64,000 bases of DNA from Pontibacter qinzhouensis (GTDB lineage Bacteria > Bacteroidota > Bacteroidia > Cytophagales > Hymenobacteraceae): contig NZ_VRTY01000001.1 in assembly GCF_008017455.1 (NCBI RefSeq), forward strand, positions 62,001 through 126,000, written 5' to 3'. The translations under genes and the position numbers were made by a program. Position 1 is the stretch's first letter; each line of letters starts with the position of its first letter. Below, piece by piece: positions 37,728 through 45,720 of the stretch. Under the pieces are notes generated by a model. It searched no databases. It had not been told where the DNA came from and worked only from the letters and a program-made list of their open reading frames with translations.

Positions 37728-39416
37728 CTACACACGCCCATTGCGCGCTTCCGTTACGTAAACATCTCCTGCTCCGGTAACGGCTACGCCAACCGGATGC
37801 TGCAGTTGCCCGTTAGCGTGGCCTGGGCTACCAATCTTACCCAGGGTGCTATAGAGCTGCACCTCATCCCGAATGTACCTCGCCACTATCAGATTACCTT
37901 CTTTGTCTATGGTCAGCTTTTCTTCGGCAAGTGAGATCTGGTCATAAGCATTGTACAAGGTCCATCTTTTAACAAAGCTGCCATCGGGTTTATGTTTATA
38001 TATCTGGCTAAAGCTCAACACATATATAAACCCTTCTGCATCAACAACCACATCAACTGGCCGAGTAAACTTGTCGTTGCCAAAGCTATTGTACCCTACC
38101 ACCAGCAAAAATTTTCCATTTGGGTCAAACTTCTTTACATCGTCCATGCCTGCCACAAACAAACATCCCTCCTTATCTACATGTATTCCCAGCGGAAAAC
38201 TCACCCTTCGGTCTGTTGTTCCTTTAAACTCAGCGAGCCACTGCCCGTCTGCACTAAACTTCTGCACATTGTGGTTATACTCATCCGACACGTACACATT
38301 TCCGCTGGCATCAGTTGCCACATCGGAGGGGGTTTCGAATTGGCTTTGCCCTTTACCATGACTCCCCCACTCTCTGAGCAGCTTTCCGGTGCTGTCGAAG
38401 TGCTTTACTTTACGCGTAACATCAATTACGTAGAGCTCATCTGCAGCATTAACCGCTACAGCCTTCGGCGACAAGAATTCATCTGGTGCAAAGCCGGCCC
38501 CTCCTATCGTCTGGATCAGTTCCGGGAAAATACCTTTTTGTGAATACACTTGAATTCGTCGTCCGCCCCGATCGGCGACATAAACCTTGCCGTTTTTGCC
38601 TACGGCCACACCACCCGGTGAGCTGATGGTTGCGGGACCATAATGGGAGCTGCCCCAGGTGTACACGTAGCCGCCCTCTTTCGTCAACTTTGTAACCTCA
38701 CCGAAGCCAACCACATACACGTTCCCTTCCTCATCAAAATCGATGCTGCGTAAGCTTTTGCTGCCTACACGTAAAATTGTGCTCAGCCGCTTGCCCTGGT
38801 TATCGTAACGTTGCACATAATCTTTGTTCAATTCTACTACATGCACATTTCCGTCTTTTGTTACAGTAATGCCTTGCGGGGCCTGCATTTCGGAGGCATA
38901 GTACATTTCGTTGCCAAACTGCAGCAGGTAATTCCCTTCTTTGTCGAACTTCTGGACACGCTTGTTCTGGGTATCGGCCACGAATATGTTGCCTTCCTGG
39001 TCCAGGTCAAAGTCGTTCGGGAAATTCAGCTGCCCATTTCCTGTTCCTGGTTTTCCGAATGCCAGCAGGAAATTGCCTTGCGGGTCGAACTTATGGATAT
39101 TGCCCTGTGAGCGATCTAGTGCATAAATGTTGCCCTGCGCATCTACGCGAACAGCCGCTATTGTATGGAATCCACCATCAAAATACCCTTTCCTGCCGAA
39201 GCGCAGAAGCAGGTTTCCTTCTGGGTCGAACTTCCGGATACTGAAGTTATGGGTATCGGCTACATACAGATTACCGGCGGCATCTACTTCCACACCTTCG
39301 ACTGCACTTAGCTGCAGCAGGTTCTTACTTCCTGCTCCTAGCTGGCTCTCGTAAGTAAATTTATATTGCCCCCGCACCGAGAGTGGCGCAAGCAGCATTA
39401 GAAGAGCTAGCAACAT
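37728..39416 (-). CDS. N-terminal fragment: NHL-repeat beta-propeller
   Basis: 562 residues. Seen: about ten NHL-type repeats with recurrent GVAVD..GNVYVAD..N.RVQKFD..G and FGKPGTGNGQLNFP motifs, forming probably more than one propeller. The N-terminus MLLALLMLLAPLSVRGQ is a hydrophobic core without positive charges, explained by the frameshift at 39430. Ends at a TAG replacing the usual Gln of the last NHL motif. NHL propellers mediate ligand or protein binding; role here unknown. Confidence 0.65.
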   Translation of the reverse strand: MLLALLMLLAPLSVRGQYKFTYESQLGAGSKNLLQLSAVEGVEVDAAGNLYVADTHNFSIRKFDPEGNLLLRFGRKGYFDGGFHTIAAVRVDAQGNIYALDRSQGNIHKFDPQGNFLLAFGKPGTGNGQLNFPNDFDLDQEGNIFVADTQNKRVQKFDKEGNYLLQFGNEMYYASEMQAPQGITVTKDGNVHVVELNKDYVQRYDNQGKRLSTILRVGSKSLRSIDFDEEGNVYVVGFGEVTKLTKEGGYVYTWGSSHYGPATISSPGGVAVGKNGKVYVADRGGRRIQVYSQKGIFPELIQTIGGAGFAPDEFLSPKAVAVNAADELYVIDVTRKVKHFDSTGKLLREWGSHGKGQSQFETPSDVATDASGNVYVSDEYNHNVQKFSADGQWLAEFKGTTDRRVSFPLGIHVDKEGCLFVAGMDDVKKFDPNGKFLLVVGYNSFGNDKFTRPVDVVVDAEGFIYVLSFSQIYKHKPDGSFVKRWTLYNAYDQISLAEEKLTIDKEGNLIVARYIRDEVQLYSTLGKIGSPGHANGQLQHPVGVAVTGAGDVYVTEARNGRV

Positions 39417-39429
39417 CAGGGAGGTTGCA

Positions 39430-39437
39430 TTTTTTTT
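39430..39437 (-). other. A8 homopolymer tract in signal-peptide coding region
   Basis: Eight A on the minus strand separate MKKIMRQK from the LMLLALLMLLAPLS core by one frame. A one-base contraction restores a 29-30-residue signal peptide, a layout seen in slipped-strand phase variation. Confidence 0.55.
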
Positions 39438-39456
39438 GCCTCATTATCTTTTTCAT

Positions 39457-40042
39457 CTGGAAATAGAAAAGAGGTAGCTGAAAGACGAGATATTCATATA
39501 ATCCTGCTGCAAAAACGAAATGCGGTGTAGAAAAAACTAATAATTAGTATTGAAACAGGAGTACAGCAACCTACTACTCCTGCTACTTAAAAACTTCACC
39601 TCTGGGCTCCTAAATTTGGTTTGGGGGCAGATGGTACCCAGCTTTGCATGAGCTGCTGCATACCCACTTGTGCATGCAAGCTTATGCAGCTTGTTCTACA
39701 TAAGCTTGCAGGCACTGTATGACTACAGTGTACATTTACTTGTAGGCTGCGACTTCACTTTTCAAAGTCATAAATTGTATCGACTTAAAAGTACGACAAA
39801 CGATTTTTTATTATTTGTAGAAAAAGGTAACTAACCCCGATAAGTTGTATCGCAGTCTATAATGTAGTAAATATTGGAGGCGGTGTAATGTGTATCCAGA
39901 TAAAACTCTTTAAAATTTTTGGTAATTGCATTTGTACATGCTGCTCCTGATGGCTGCAGCACAGGGTGCCAGTATGCTTAGTAAGCCTACAATGCCCTAT
40001 GTTATATCAACAGCACACACTTAACCAGGAGGTATAAAGTTG
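39457..40042. other. Intergenic region with cruciform-type inverted repeat
   Basis: No gene seen. GTGCATGCAAGCTTATG at 39670-39686 and CATAAGCTTGCAGGCAC at 39699-39715 form a 17-bp stem with one mismatch and a 12-base loop. A second copy of the two-copy block is at 39771-39862, with the dyad CGATAAGTTGTATCG. Confidence 0.6.
39771..39862. repeat. Two-copy intergenic block, copy B
   Basis: Shares ordered words with 21706-21826 (AAATTGTATCG, TACGACA, TTTTTTATTATTTGTA, CGATAAGTTGTATCG). Here it lies between the NHL gene start and repeat copy 12. Confidence 0.5.
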
Positions 40043-40100
40043 ACCCTTGACGGTAACTAAGCTAAAAAACTTTTGGAGGCCTTTTTCATTTAAATAATTC
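40043..40100 (+). repeat. Interspersed repeat copy 12
   Basis: ACCCTTGAC, spacer, CTTTTGGAGGCC, TTTTTCATTTAAATAATTC. One of the copies antisense to both flanking genes. Confidence 0.8.
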
Positions 40101-40229
40101 GAATACCAACTTCCACACTAGCATCAACGGGTCAGGCAGTGTTTGCTTAGCTGTATCTATTGCTCCTGCAGCCGAGTATGAATAGCTTTTGCTTAAACAT
40201 TTCGCTGCAGGAGCAATAACAGGATAATA

Positions 40230-41090
40230 CTATCGCAGCAGGTTCAGCAGGTAATCGCCGTAGCCGCTTTTGCGGAGCGGTTCAGCTACACGCTTCAGCT
40301 GCTCTGCATCTATAAAGCCCATGCGGTAGGCCACTTCTTCAATAGAACCGATTTTCAGGCCTTGCCGCTCTTCTATTACCTGCACAAAAGTAGCAGCCTG
40401 CATGAGCGACTGTATGGTGCCGGTATCGAGCCAGGCGGTGCCTCTGTCTAAAATGCCTACTTTAAGATTGCCCCGGCGCAGGTACTCTTTGTTGATGTCG
40501 GTTATTTCGTATTCGCCACGTGGGCTGGGCTCCAGGCTTTTCGCTATCTCCACCACCTCGTTGTCGTAGAAATAAAGGCCTGGCACTGCATAATTCGATT
40601 TTGGTTCTTTCGGCTTTTCTTCTATAGAAACGGCTTTCAGATCCTGATCAAACTCTACAACGCCGTAGCGCTCCGGGTCCTGCACATGGTAGGCATACAC
40701 CACGCCGCCATCGGGGTCGCTGTTCTGCTGCAGCAGCTTGCTCATACCGGAGCCATAGAAAATATTATCGCCGAGCACCAGCGCTACCTTGTCATCGCCT
40801 ATAAAATCTTCCCCTATCACAAATGCCTGTGCCAGTCCGTTGGGCACCTCCTGCACCGCATAGCTGAACTTGCAGCCCACATTGGCACCATCGCCCAGCA
40901 GGCGCTGAAACTGCGGCGTATCGTGCGGCGTGGAGATGATCAGGATTTCCTGGATGCCGGCGAGCATCAGCGTCGACAGCGGGTAGTAGATCATGGGCTT
41001 GTCGTACACAGGCATCAGTTGCTTACTTACAGCCAGCGTTAACGGGTGGAGTCTTGTGCCAGAGCCTCCGGCAAGAATAATTCCTTTCAT
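40230..41090 (-). CDS. rfbA: Glucose-1-phosphate thymidylyltransferase
   Basis: 286 residues; makes dTDP-glucose from dTTP and glucose-1-phosphate. Seen: N-terminal nucleotide-binding [43 protein letters not shown], and [20 protein letters not shown], all diagnostic of RmlA. ATG 41090. Last of four minus-strand nucleotide-sugar genes (galE, rfbB, WbpP-like, rfbA), 141 bp after the WbpP-like gene. Feeds RmlB (rfbB) in the same cluster; rmlC and rmlD are absent from the window, so the final sugar may not be rhamnose. Confidence 0.95.
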   Translation of the reverse strand: MKGIILAGGSGTRLHPLTLAVSKQLMPVYDKPMIYYPLSTLMLAGIQEILIISTPHDTPQFQRLLGDGANVGCKFSYAVQEVPNGLAQAFVIGEDFIGDDKVALVLGDNIFYGSGMSKLLQQNSDPDGGVVYAYHVQDPERYGVVEFDQDLKAVSIEEKPKEPKSNYAVPGLYFYDNEVVEIAKSLEPSPRGEYEITDINKEYLRRGNLKVGILDRGTAWLDTGTIQSLMQAATFVQVIEERQGLKIGSIEEVAYRMGFIDAEQLKRVAEPLRKSGYGDYLLNLLR

Positions 41091-41231
41091 TTGTTTTCGG
41101 TAATGTTTATCTTTTCAGAATGGGCTAGTGCGCTTCCAATGTAGTTGCTAGTAGTTACTGCTTTACCTGGCAAAACAGAGGTGAGGGTTTTAACACCATT
41201 TCTAATTTCAAATTTTGAATTTGCCGCAGCA

Positions 41232-42239
41232 CTAATGTGCCTGCTCCAGCAGTTGTTTCTGTAATTTAAACCATTTAAACGTACGCTGCAGCCCCTCCGG
41301 CATGCTTACCTGCGGGTTGTAGCCCAACAATGCTCGTGCTTTCGAAATATCGGCCAGGCTGTCTTTTATATCACCTATGCGTGCGGGCTTAAAATGCGGC
41401 TCCTGCTGCACACCAGCGGCTTTTCCTATTATTTGGTATACCTCCAGCAGTTTGGAGCGCACACCGGTTGCAATGTTGTACACCTGGTTCAGGGCCTTTG
41501 GGTTTTGCACCAGCGCTGCCTTTATGTTGGCCTGCACACAGTTTTCTATGTAAGTAAAGTCTCGTGTTTGCAGCCCATCGCCGTTAATCTGGGGAGCCCG
41601 CCCTTGCAGCAAGGCCTCCATAAACAACGGAATAACACCTGCGTACTCTGCTTCCGGACTTTGCCTGTTTCCGAAAATATTGAAGTACCGTAACCCGATA
41701 ATCTCCATGCCATAGGTTTTAGCGAAAACATCGGCATACAGCTCATTGGCGCGCTTGGCAACCGCATAAGGCGTAAGCGGATTCCCCACCTGTGTCTCTA
41801 CCTTTGGTAAGGTTACGCTATCGCCGTAAACAGATGAAGATGAGGCGTATACCACCCGCTTTACTTTCTGATCTTTGGCCGCAGTTAGCATGTTTACAAA
41901 ACCGCTAACATTTACCTCATTACTCATGGCCGGATTATGGATGCTCCTGGGCACAGAGCCCAAGGCCGCCTGGTGCAGTACAATATCCACTCCCTCACAG
42001 GCTGCCAGGCAGGTAGCCAGGTCACAGATGTCGCCTTCTACTACCTCTAATGCCGGATTACCTGCAAAAGGTAACAGGTTTTGCCGAAATCCGGTCGAGA
42101 AATTATCCAGTACGCGCACACTGCCTGCGCCATGCAGCAGCAGGTACTCTACCAGGTTTGAGCCTATAAAGCCACCGCCACCTGTTACCAGAAAGGTAAG
42201 ATGGTTTATAGATGTTGTATGAAAAGGGGTACTATACAA
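41232..42239 (-). CDS. NAD-dependent epimerase, UDP-N-acetylglucosamine 4-epimerase (WbpP/TviC)-like
   Basis: 335-residue extended SDR. Seen: VTGGGGFIGSNLVEYLL (about 18-34), GSVPRSIHNPAMSNEVNVSGF and ASSSSVYGD, catalytic YAVAK (Tyr/Lys about 155-159), GLRYFNIFGNRQSP and QTRDFTYIENCV. The GSVPRSI and RYFNIFGNRQ motifs match UDP-GlcNAc/UDP-GalNAc(A) epimerases of the WbpP group. The start is TTG 42239, 13 bp after the rfbB stop; no ATG precedes the Rossmann strand. Likely supplies GalNAc-type precursors for surface polysaccharide. Confidence 0.85.
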   Translation of the reverse strand: MYSTPFHTTSINHLTFLVTGGGGFIGSNLVEYLLLHGAGSVRVLDNFSTGFRQNLLPFAGNPALEVVEGDICDLATCLAACEGVDIVLHQAALGSVPRSIHNPAMSNEVNVSGFVNMLTAAKDQKVKRVVYASSSSVYGDSVTLPKVETQVGNPLTPYAVAKRANELYADVFAKTYGMEIIGLRYFNIFGNRQSPEAEYAGVIPLFMEALLQGRAPQINGDGLQTRDFTYIENCVQANIKAALVQNPKALNQVYNIATGVRSKLLEVYQIIGKAAGVQQEPHFKPARIGDIKDSLADISKARALLGYNPQVSMPEGLQRTFKWFKLQKQLLEQAH

Positions 42240-42252
42240 AATTAGTAAGCTA

Positions 42253-43302
42253 TTATCGGTGCGTGTATTGCTGCTCGTAGTAAGCTTTGTAGTTGCCGGA
42301 TGTCACATTATTCAGCCACTCTGTATTCTCAAGGTACCAGTCTACGGTTTTGCTGAGGCCTTGCTCAAAGGTTACAGACGGAGCCCAGCCCAGTTCGTTC
42401 ATCAGTTTAGAAGAATCGATGGCGTAGCGCAGGTCGTGGCCGGCACGGTCTTTTACAAACGTGATCAGCTTTCTCGACTCTCCGGTTGGTCTGCCCAGTT
42501 TCTCGTCCATCTGGTCGCACAGCAGCTCTATCAGGTCGATATTGCGCCACTCGTTTACACCTCCAATGTTGTAGGTTTCGCCTATGTTTCCTTTGTGGAA
42601 AATATCGTCGATGGCACGGGCATGGTCGAGCACGTAGAGCCAGTCGCGCACATTTTCGCCTTTGCCATAAACAGGCACGGGCCGTTCGTTCTGAATGTTA
42701 TAGATGGCCAGCGGAATCAGCTTTTCGGGGAAGTGATTCGGTCCGTAGTTGTTCGAGCAGTTAGAAAGCTTTACGGGCAAGCCATAGGTATGGTAATAAG
42801 CCCGTACAAAATGGTCGGAGCTGGCTTTGGAGGCAGAGTAAGGCGAGCGTGGGTCGTAGGCAGTTTCTTCTGTAAACAGGCCTTCTTCTCCTAAAGAGCC
42901 ATACACCTCATCAGTAGACACATGGTAGAACAGGTGGTCCTGCAGGTTCGTTTTCCAGTGCTTGCGTGCCGTGTTCAGCAGGTTTACCGTACCGATAACG
43001 TTGGTATACACAAAAGCCAGCGGGTCGGCAATAGACCGGTCTACATGCGACTCTGCCGCCAGGTGAATAACTGAATCGAACTTGTGCTCCTCAAAAATGC
43101 CTTCCAGGTAAGCCGGGTCTACAATATCGCCTTTCAAAAAGGTATAGTTTTCGCGTTCCTCTATATCCGACAGGTTGGCCAGGTTACCGGCATAGGTCAG
43201 GTTATCGAGGTTGAAGATCTGGTACTCAGGGTACTTTGTAACAAACAACCTTACCACATGCGATCCGATAAAGCCGGCACCACCAGTTATTAATACTTTC
43301 AT
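42253..43302 (-). CDS. rfbB: dTDP-glucose 4,6-dehydratase
   Basis: 349-residue NAD-dependent dehydratase converting dTDP-glucose to dTDP-4-keto-6-deoxyglucose. Seen: ITGGAGFIGSHVVRLF (5-20), HLAAESHVDRSI, HVSTDEVYGSL with the catalytic Asp-Glu pair after Thr, YSASK (Tyr/Lys about 158-162), NNYGPNHFPEKLIPL and RDWLYVLDHARAID. Full length. Between galE and the WbpP-like gene in one operon; substrate is made by RfbA of the same operon. Confidence 0.96.
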   Translation of the reverse strand: MKVLITGGAGFIGSHVVRLFVTKYPEYQIFNLDNLTYAGNLANLSDIEERENYTFLKGDIVDPAYLEGIFEEHKFDSVIHLAAESHVDRSIADPLAFVYTNVIGTVNLLNTARKHWKTNLQDHLFYHVSTDEVYGSLGEEGLFTEETAYDPRSPYSASKASSDHFVRAYYHTYGLPVKLSNCSNNYGPNHFPEKLIPLAIYNIQNERPVPVYGKGENVRDWLYVLDHARAIDDIFHKGNIGETYNIGGVNEWRNIDLIELLCDQMDEKLGRPTGESRKLITFVKDRAGHDLRYAIDSSKLMNELGWAPSVTFEQGLSKTVDWYLENTEWLNNVTSGNYKAYYEQQYTHR

Positions 43303-43329
43303 TTCTGCTATTAAAAATTAATCTATTAT

Positions 43330-44352
43330 TTATTTTGACTCCTGCAACGACACTTGCCAGTCCCAGGCGCTTTTCATGGCTTCTTCCAGGGTTTTGGTTG
43401 TTTTATAGCCAAGCACTGTTTCTACCTTTGTAACATCAGCAAATATTTTGGGTACATCGCCGGCACGGCGCGGCCCAATTTTATAATTAAGCTTTACGCC
43501 GGTGGCACGCTCAAAGGCCTGCACAGCCTCTAACACGGTTACACCCTTTCCTGTTCCTACATTGTAGAACTCCAGGGCTTCTCCGGCACCTGTCAGCAGC
43601 CTGTCTATAGCCATTACGTGTGCTTTTGCCAGGTCTACCACATGCAGGTAATCACGCACGCAAGTACCATCGGGGGTATCGTAGTCGTTTCCGAAAATGG
43701 TAACCTGCTCGCGCATGCCAATGGCTGTTTGCGTAATAAATGGCACCAGGTTGCTCGGAATGCCCAACGGAAGCTCACCTATTTTGGCAGAGGCATGTGC
43801 CCCGATCGGGTTGAAATAGCGTAGCGCAATAGAGCTGATGGCACTGCCGCTGGCAGCCACATCGGTCAGAATTTCTTCGCAGATTTTTTTGGTGTTGCCA
43901 TACGGGGAGTTAGCTTTCTGTACGGGCGTCTGTTCCGTAACAGGCAGCTGCTCCGGAATACCATACACGGTGCAGGAGGAGGAGAAAACCAGCTTGGTTA
44001 CATTAAACTCGCTCATAACCTGCAGCAGCACCACCAGCGAACCTACGTTATTGTGGTAATAATTCAGCGGTTTTTCTACTGATTCGCCTACGGCTTTGTA
44101 AGCGGCAAAATGGATAACGCCTGCCAGATCAGGTTCTTTCTGAAACACATCGCGCATAGCAGCAGCATCTGTGCAGTCGATTCGGTAGCAGGACACCCGC
44201 TTGCCTACAATAGATTCGATACCTGCCAATGCCCGTTCTTCTGAATTATTGAAATTATCTACAATTACGGGTTCGTAGCCTGCCTCTATAAGTTCTACTA
44301 CGGTGTGGGAGCCTATATAACCTGCTCCTCCGGTTACCAAAATCTTTTTCAA
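43330..44352 (-). CDS. galE: UDP-glucose 4-epimerase
   Basis: 340-residue SDR interconverting UDP-glucose and UDP-galactose. Seen: ILVTGGAGYIGSHTVVELIE (4-23), VDNFNNSEERAL, HFAAYKAVGESVEKPLNYYHNN, SSSCTVYG, catalytic YGNTK (Tyr/Lys about 149-153), RYFNPIGAH and GTCVRDYLHVVDLAKAH. The start is TTG 44352 (LKKILVTG), with no alternative ATG before the Rossmann loop. First gene of the nucleotide-sugar operon, 27 bp before rfbB. Confidence 0.96.
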   Translation of the reverse strand: MKKILVTGGAGYIGSHTVVELIEAGYEPVIVDNFNNSEERALAGIESIVGKRVSCYRIDCTDAAAMRDVFQKEPDLAGVIHFAAYKAVGESVEKPLNYYHNNVGSLVVLLQVMSEFNVTKLVFSSSCTVYGIPEQLPVTEQTPVQKANSPYGNTKKICEEILTDVAASGSAISSIALRYFNPIGAHASAKIGELPLGIPSNLVPFITQTAIGMREQVTIFGNDYDTPDGTCVRDYLHVVDLAKAHVMAIDRLLTGAGEALEFYNVGTGKGVTVLEAVQAFERATGVKLNYKIGPRRAGDVPKIFADVTKVETVLGYKTTKTLEEAMKSAWDWQVSLQESK

Positions 44353-44647
44353 TGCTGCTTACTTTATAAGTGAGAGACCAAATTAATTGATCTTTTTATG
44401 TTGTGAAAGGTTATAAACCGTTAAATCTACAAAAACTACCCAATTTCAGGTAACAAAATTATATCTATTTGGATTATATAATCTTTATAATTTATAAAGC
44501 CCTGACACCTGAAACATTTATCTGGTACTCATTGGCTTGTTCATCAGGCTTTTCTGCGCTCACAAATGTAATGTTTTCCGTTAACTCCTACTAATTTCTA
44601 CTTTTTTTGCACCACAGCGTAAACTTCCAGGCTTAAAACAGCAGGCA
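44353..44647. other. Intergenic region upstream of galE
   Basis: AT-rich; presumed galE operon promoter. TTATAACCTTTCAC on the minus strand (about 44408-44421) is an imperfect -7 box. Ends in repeat copy 13. No gene seen. Confidence 0.4.
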
Positions 44648-44706
44648 ACCCTTGAAGCAGATTGACCAAAATGCCTTCGGAAGGCCATTTTCATTAGAAA
44701 AATTTA
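44648..44706 (+). repeat. Interspersed repeat copy 13, overlapping the prmC stop codon
   Basis: Nearly perfect blocks ACCCTTGAA, CTTCGGAAGGCC, ATTTTCATTAGAAAAATTT. The AT-rich end overlaps the TAA (44704-44706) of prmC on the opposite strand. Confidence 0.85.
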
Positions 44707-45567
44707 ACTTTTGCCCCAAACAGCTGCCACCATACGCTCCTTACCGAAAAGGTCCTGCAGCACTTTTACCTGCTTATACCCTGCCTGCTCCAGCATTTGC
44801 TGCGTGGCCTGGCCATAGCGTTCGTTTATCTCGAAGTAGAGGCCGCCACCCGGCTTCAGAAGCTGCTGCCCCAGCACGGCAATTCTATTGTAGTATTTCA
44901 GGGCATTGTTGTCGGGCACAAAGAGGGCCAGGTGCGGCTCAAATTCCAGCACGTTGGCACGCATCAGCTCCATCTCCGACTCCAGCACATATGGCGGGTT
45001 GCTGATCAGGATGTCGAGGGAGTGTGCGGGTATGGCTGCTACAGGCTCAAAAACATCTTGCTGCAGCCAGGTAATGTTTACCTTGTACTTTTCGGCATTG
45101 GCGCGTGCCACTGCCAGGGCATCGGCCGAAACATCGAGACCACAGACCTGCGCACCCTGCAGGTTGGTAGCCAGCGCAATAGGTATGCAGCCGCTGCCGG
45201 TGCCGATATCGAGTATGTGGAGGTGCTGCCTCCCTTTATGCTGCTGTAGAATCAGGTGCACCAGTTCTTCGGTTTCGGGCCTGGGTATGAGCACACGCTG
45301 GTCTACTAGCAGTTCCAGGTCGTAAAAGTGCGCCACTCCCAATACATACTGCAGAGGCTCCTGCTGCAAAAGGCGTTCTGTTATTTTCTGGATAGCTGCT
45401 AAATGCTGCTCCTCTACCTCCTGCTCGCGCGTCAGGCTCAGTTCCAGCCTCGATTTCTGCAACACATGCTCTACCACCTGCTGCGCCATAGCACCTGCCT
45501 CTGGTGCCGGGTACAGCTGCTGCAACGTTTCTTTTAAAGATCTGGTCGTGTCCTGAATGGTTGCCAC
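44704..45567 (-). CDS. prmC: Peptide chain release factor N5-glutamine methyltransferase
   Basis: 287-residue SAM-dependent enzyme methylating the GGQ glutamine of release factors. Seen: N-terminal helical domain, RPETE (96-100), SAM-binding DIGTGSGCI (120-128), and the catalytic NPPYV (190-194) used for Gln-N methylation. C-terminal KVLQDLFGKERMVAAVWGK is typical. ATG 45567. Divergent from ribD. Confidence 0.95.
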   Translation of the reverse strand: MATIQDTTRSLKETLQQLYPAPEAGAMAQQVVEHVLQKSRLELSLTREQEVEEQHLAAIQKITERLLQQEPLQYVLGVAHFYDLELLVDQRVLIPRPETEELVHLILQQHKGRQHLHILDIGTGSGCIPIALATNLQGAQVCGLDVSADALAVARANAEKYKVNITWLQQDVFEPVAAIPAHSLDILISNPPYVLESEMELMRANVLEFEPHLALFVPDNNALKYYNRIAVLGQQLLKPGGGLYFEINERYGQATQQMLEQAGYKQVKVLQDLFGKERMVAAVWGKS

Positions 45568-45671
45568 TATTTTGATTGTTAATTGTTACTTGTTGTAGAT
45601 AGACGTAAGTAGCAGGGATTTTAAACCTTAAGTGTCTTTCAGGGCCGCAAGCGTTTTGCCGGCGAACCGCC

Positions 45672-45701
45672 TTGCTACTTGTGTCCTATTACTTACCTTT
45701 G
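45672..45701 (+). promoter_or_regulatory. Bacteroidota-type promoter for ribD
   Basis: TTG at 45672-45674, 19-bp spacer, perfect TACCTTTG (TAnnTTTG) at 45694-45701; leader of about 14 nt to ATG 45721. Confidence 0.65.
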
Positions 45702-45720
45702 CCAAAGTTACAAACTTACC

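Larger units (their letters stand above)
36072..39456 (-). pseudogene. NHL-repeat T9SS protein, interrupted by two TAG codons and a probable A8 frameshift in the signal peptide
   Basis: Three minus-strand open segments (start coordinates 39416, 37637, 37079) share one frame, separated only by TAG at 37728-37730 and at 37095-37097. The first TAG falls in NGRV-stop-KF, where NHL repeats normally read NGRVQKF, so CAG to TAG is the likely change. The second lies in VLTM-stop-RQPQQV, also plausibly a former Gln. The ATG at 39456 begins MKKIMRQK but runs out of frame through an A8 tract (39430-39437); with A7 it would join the downstream hydrophobic core into a perfect signal peptide. Three lesions make a decaying or phase-off gene the simplest reading; assembly error is the alternative. 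Confidence 0.75.

Noticed and set aside
9482..39456. Genome-wide reassignment of TAG to Gln
   Set aside because: ACMSD, the SDR gene and proS end with TAG exactly where the family normally ends.
39601..39730. Terminator of the NHL gene or rfbA
   Set aside because: The hairpin lies upstream of the NHL gene start and beyond the rfbA stop by over 500 bp, and lacks a T run.
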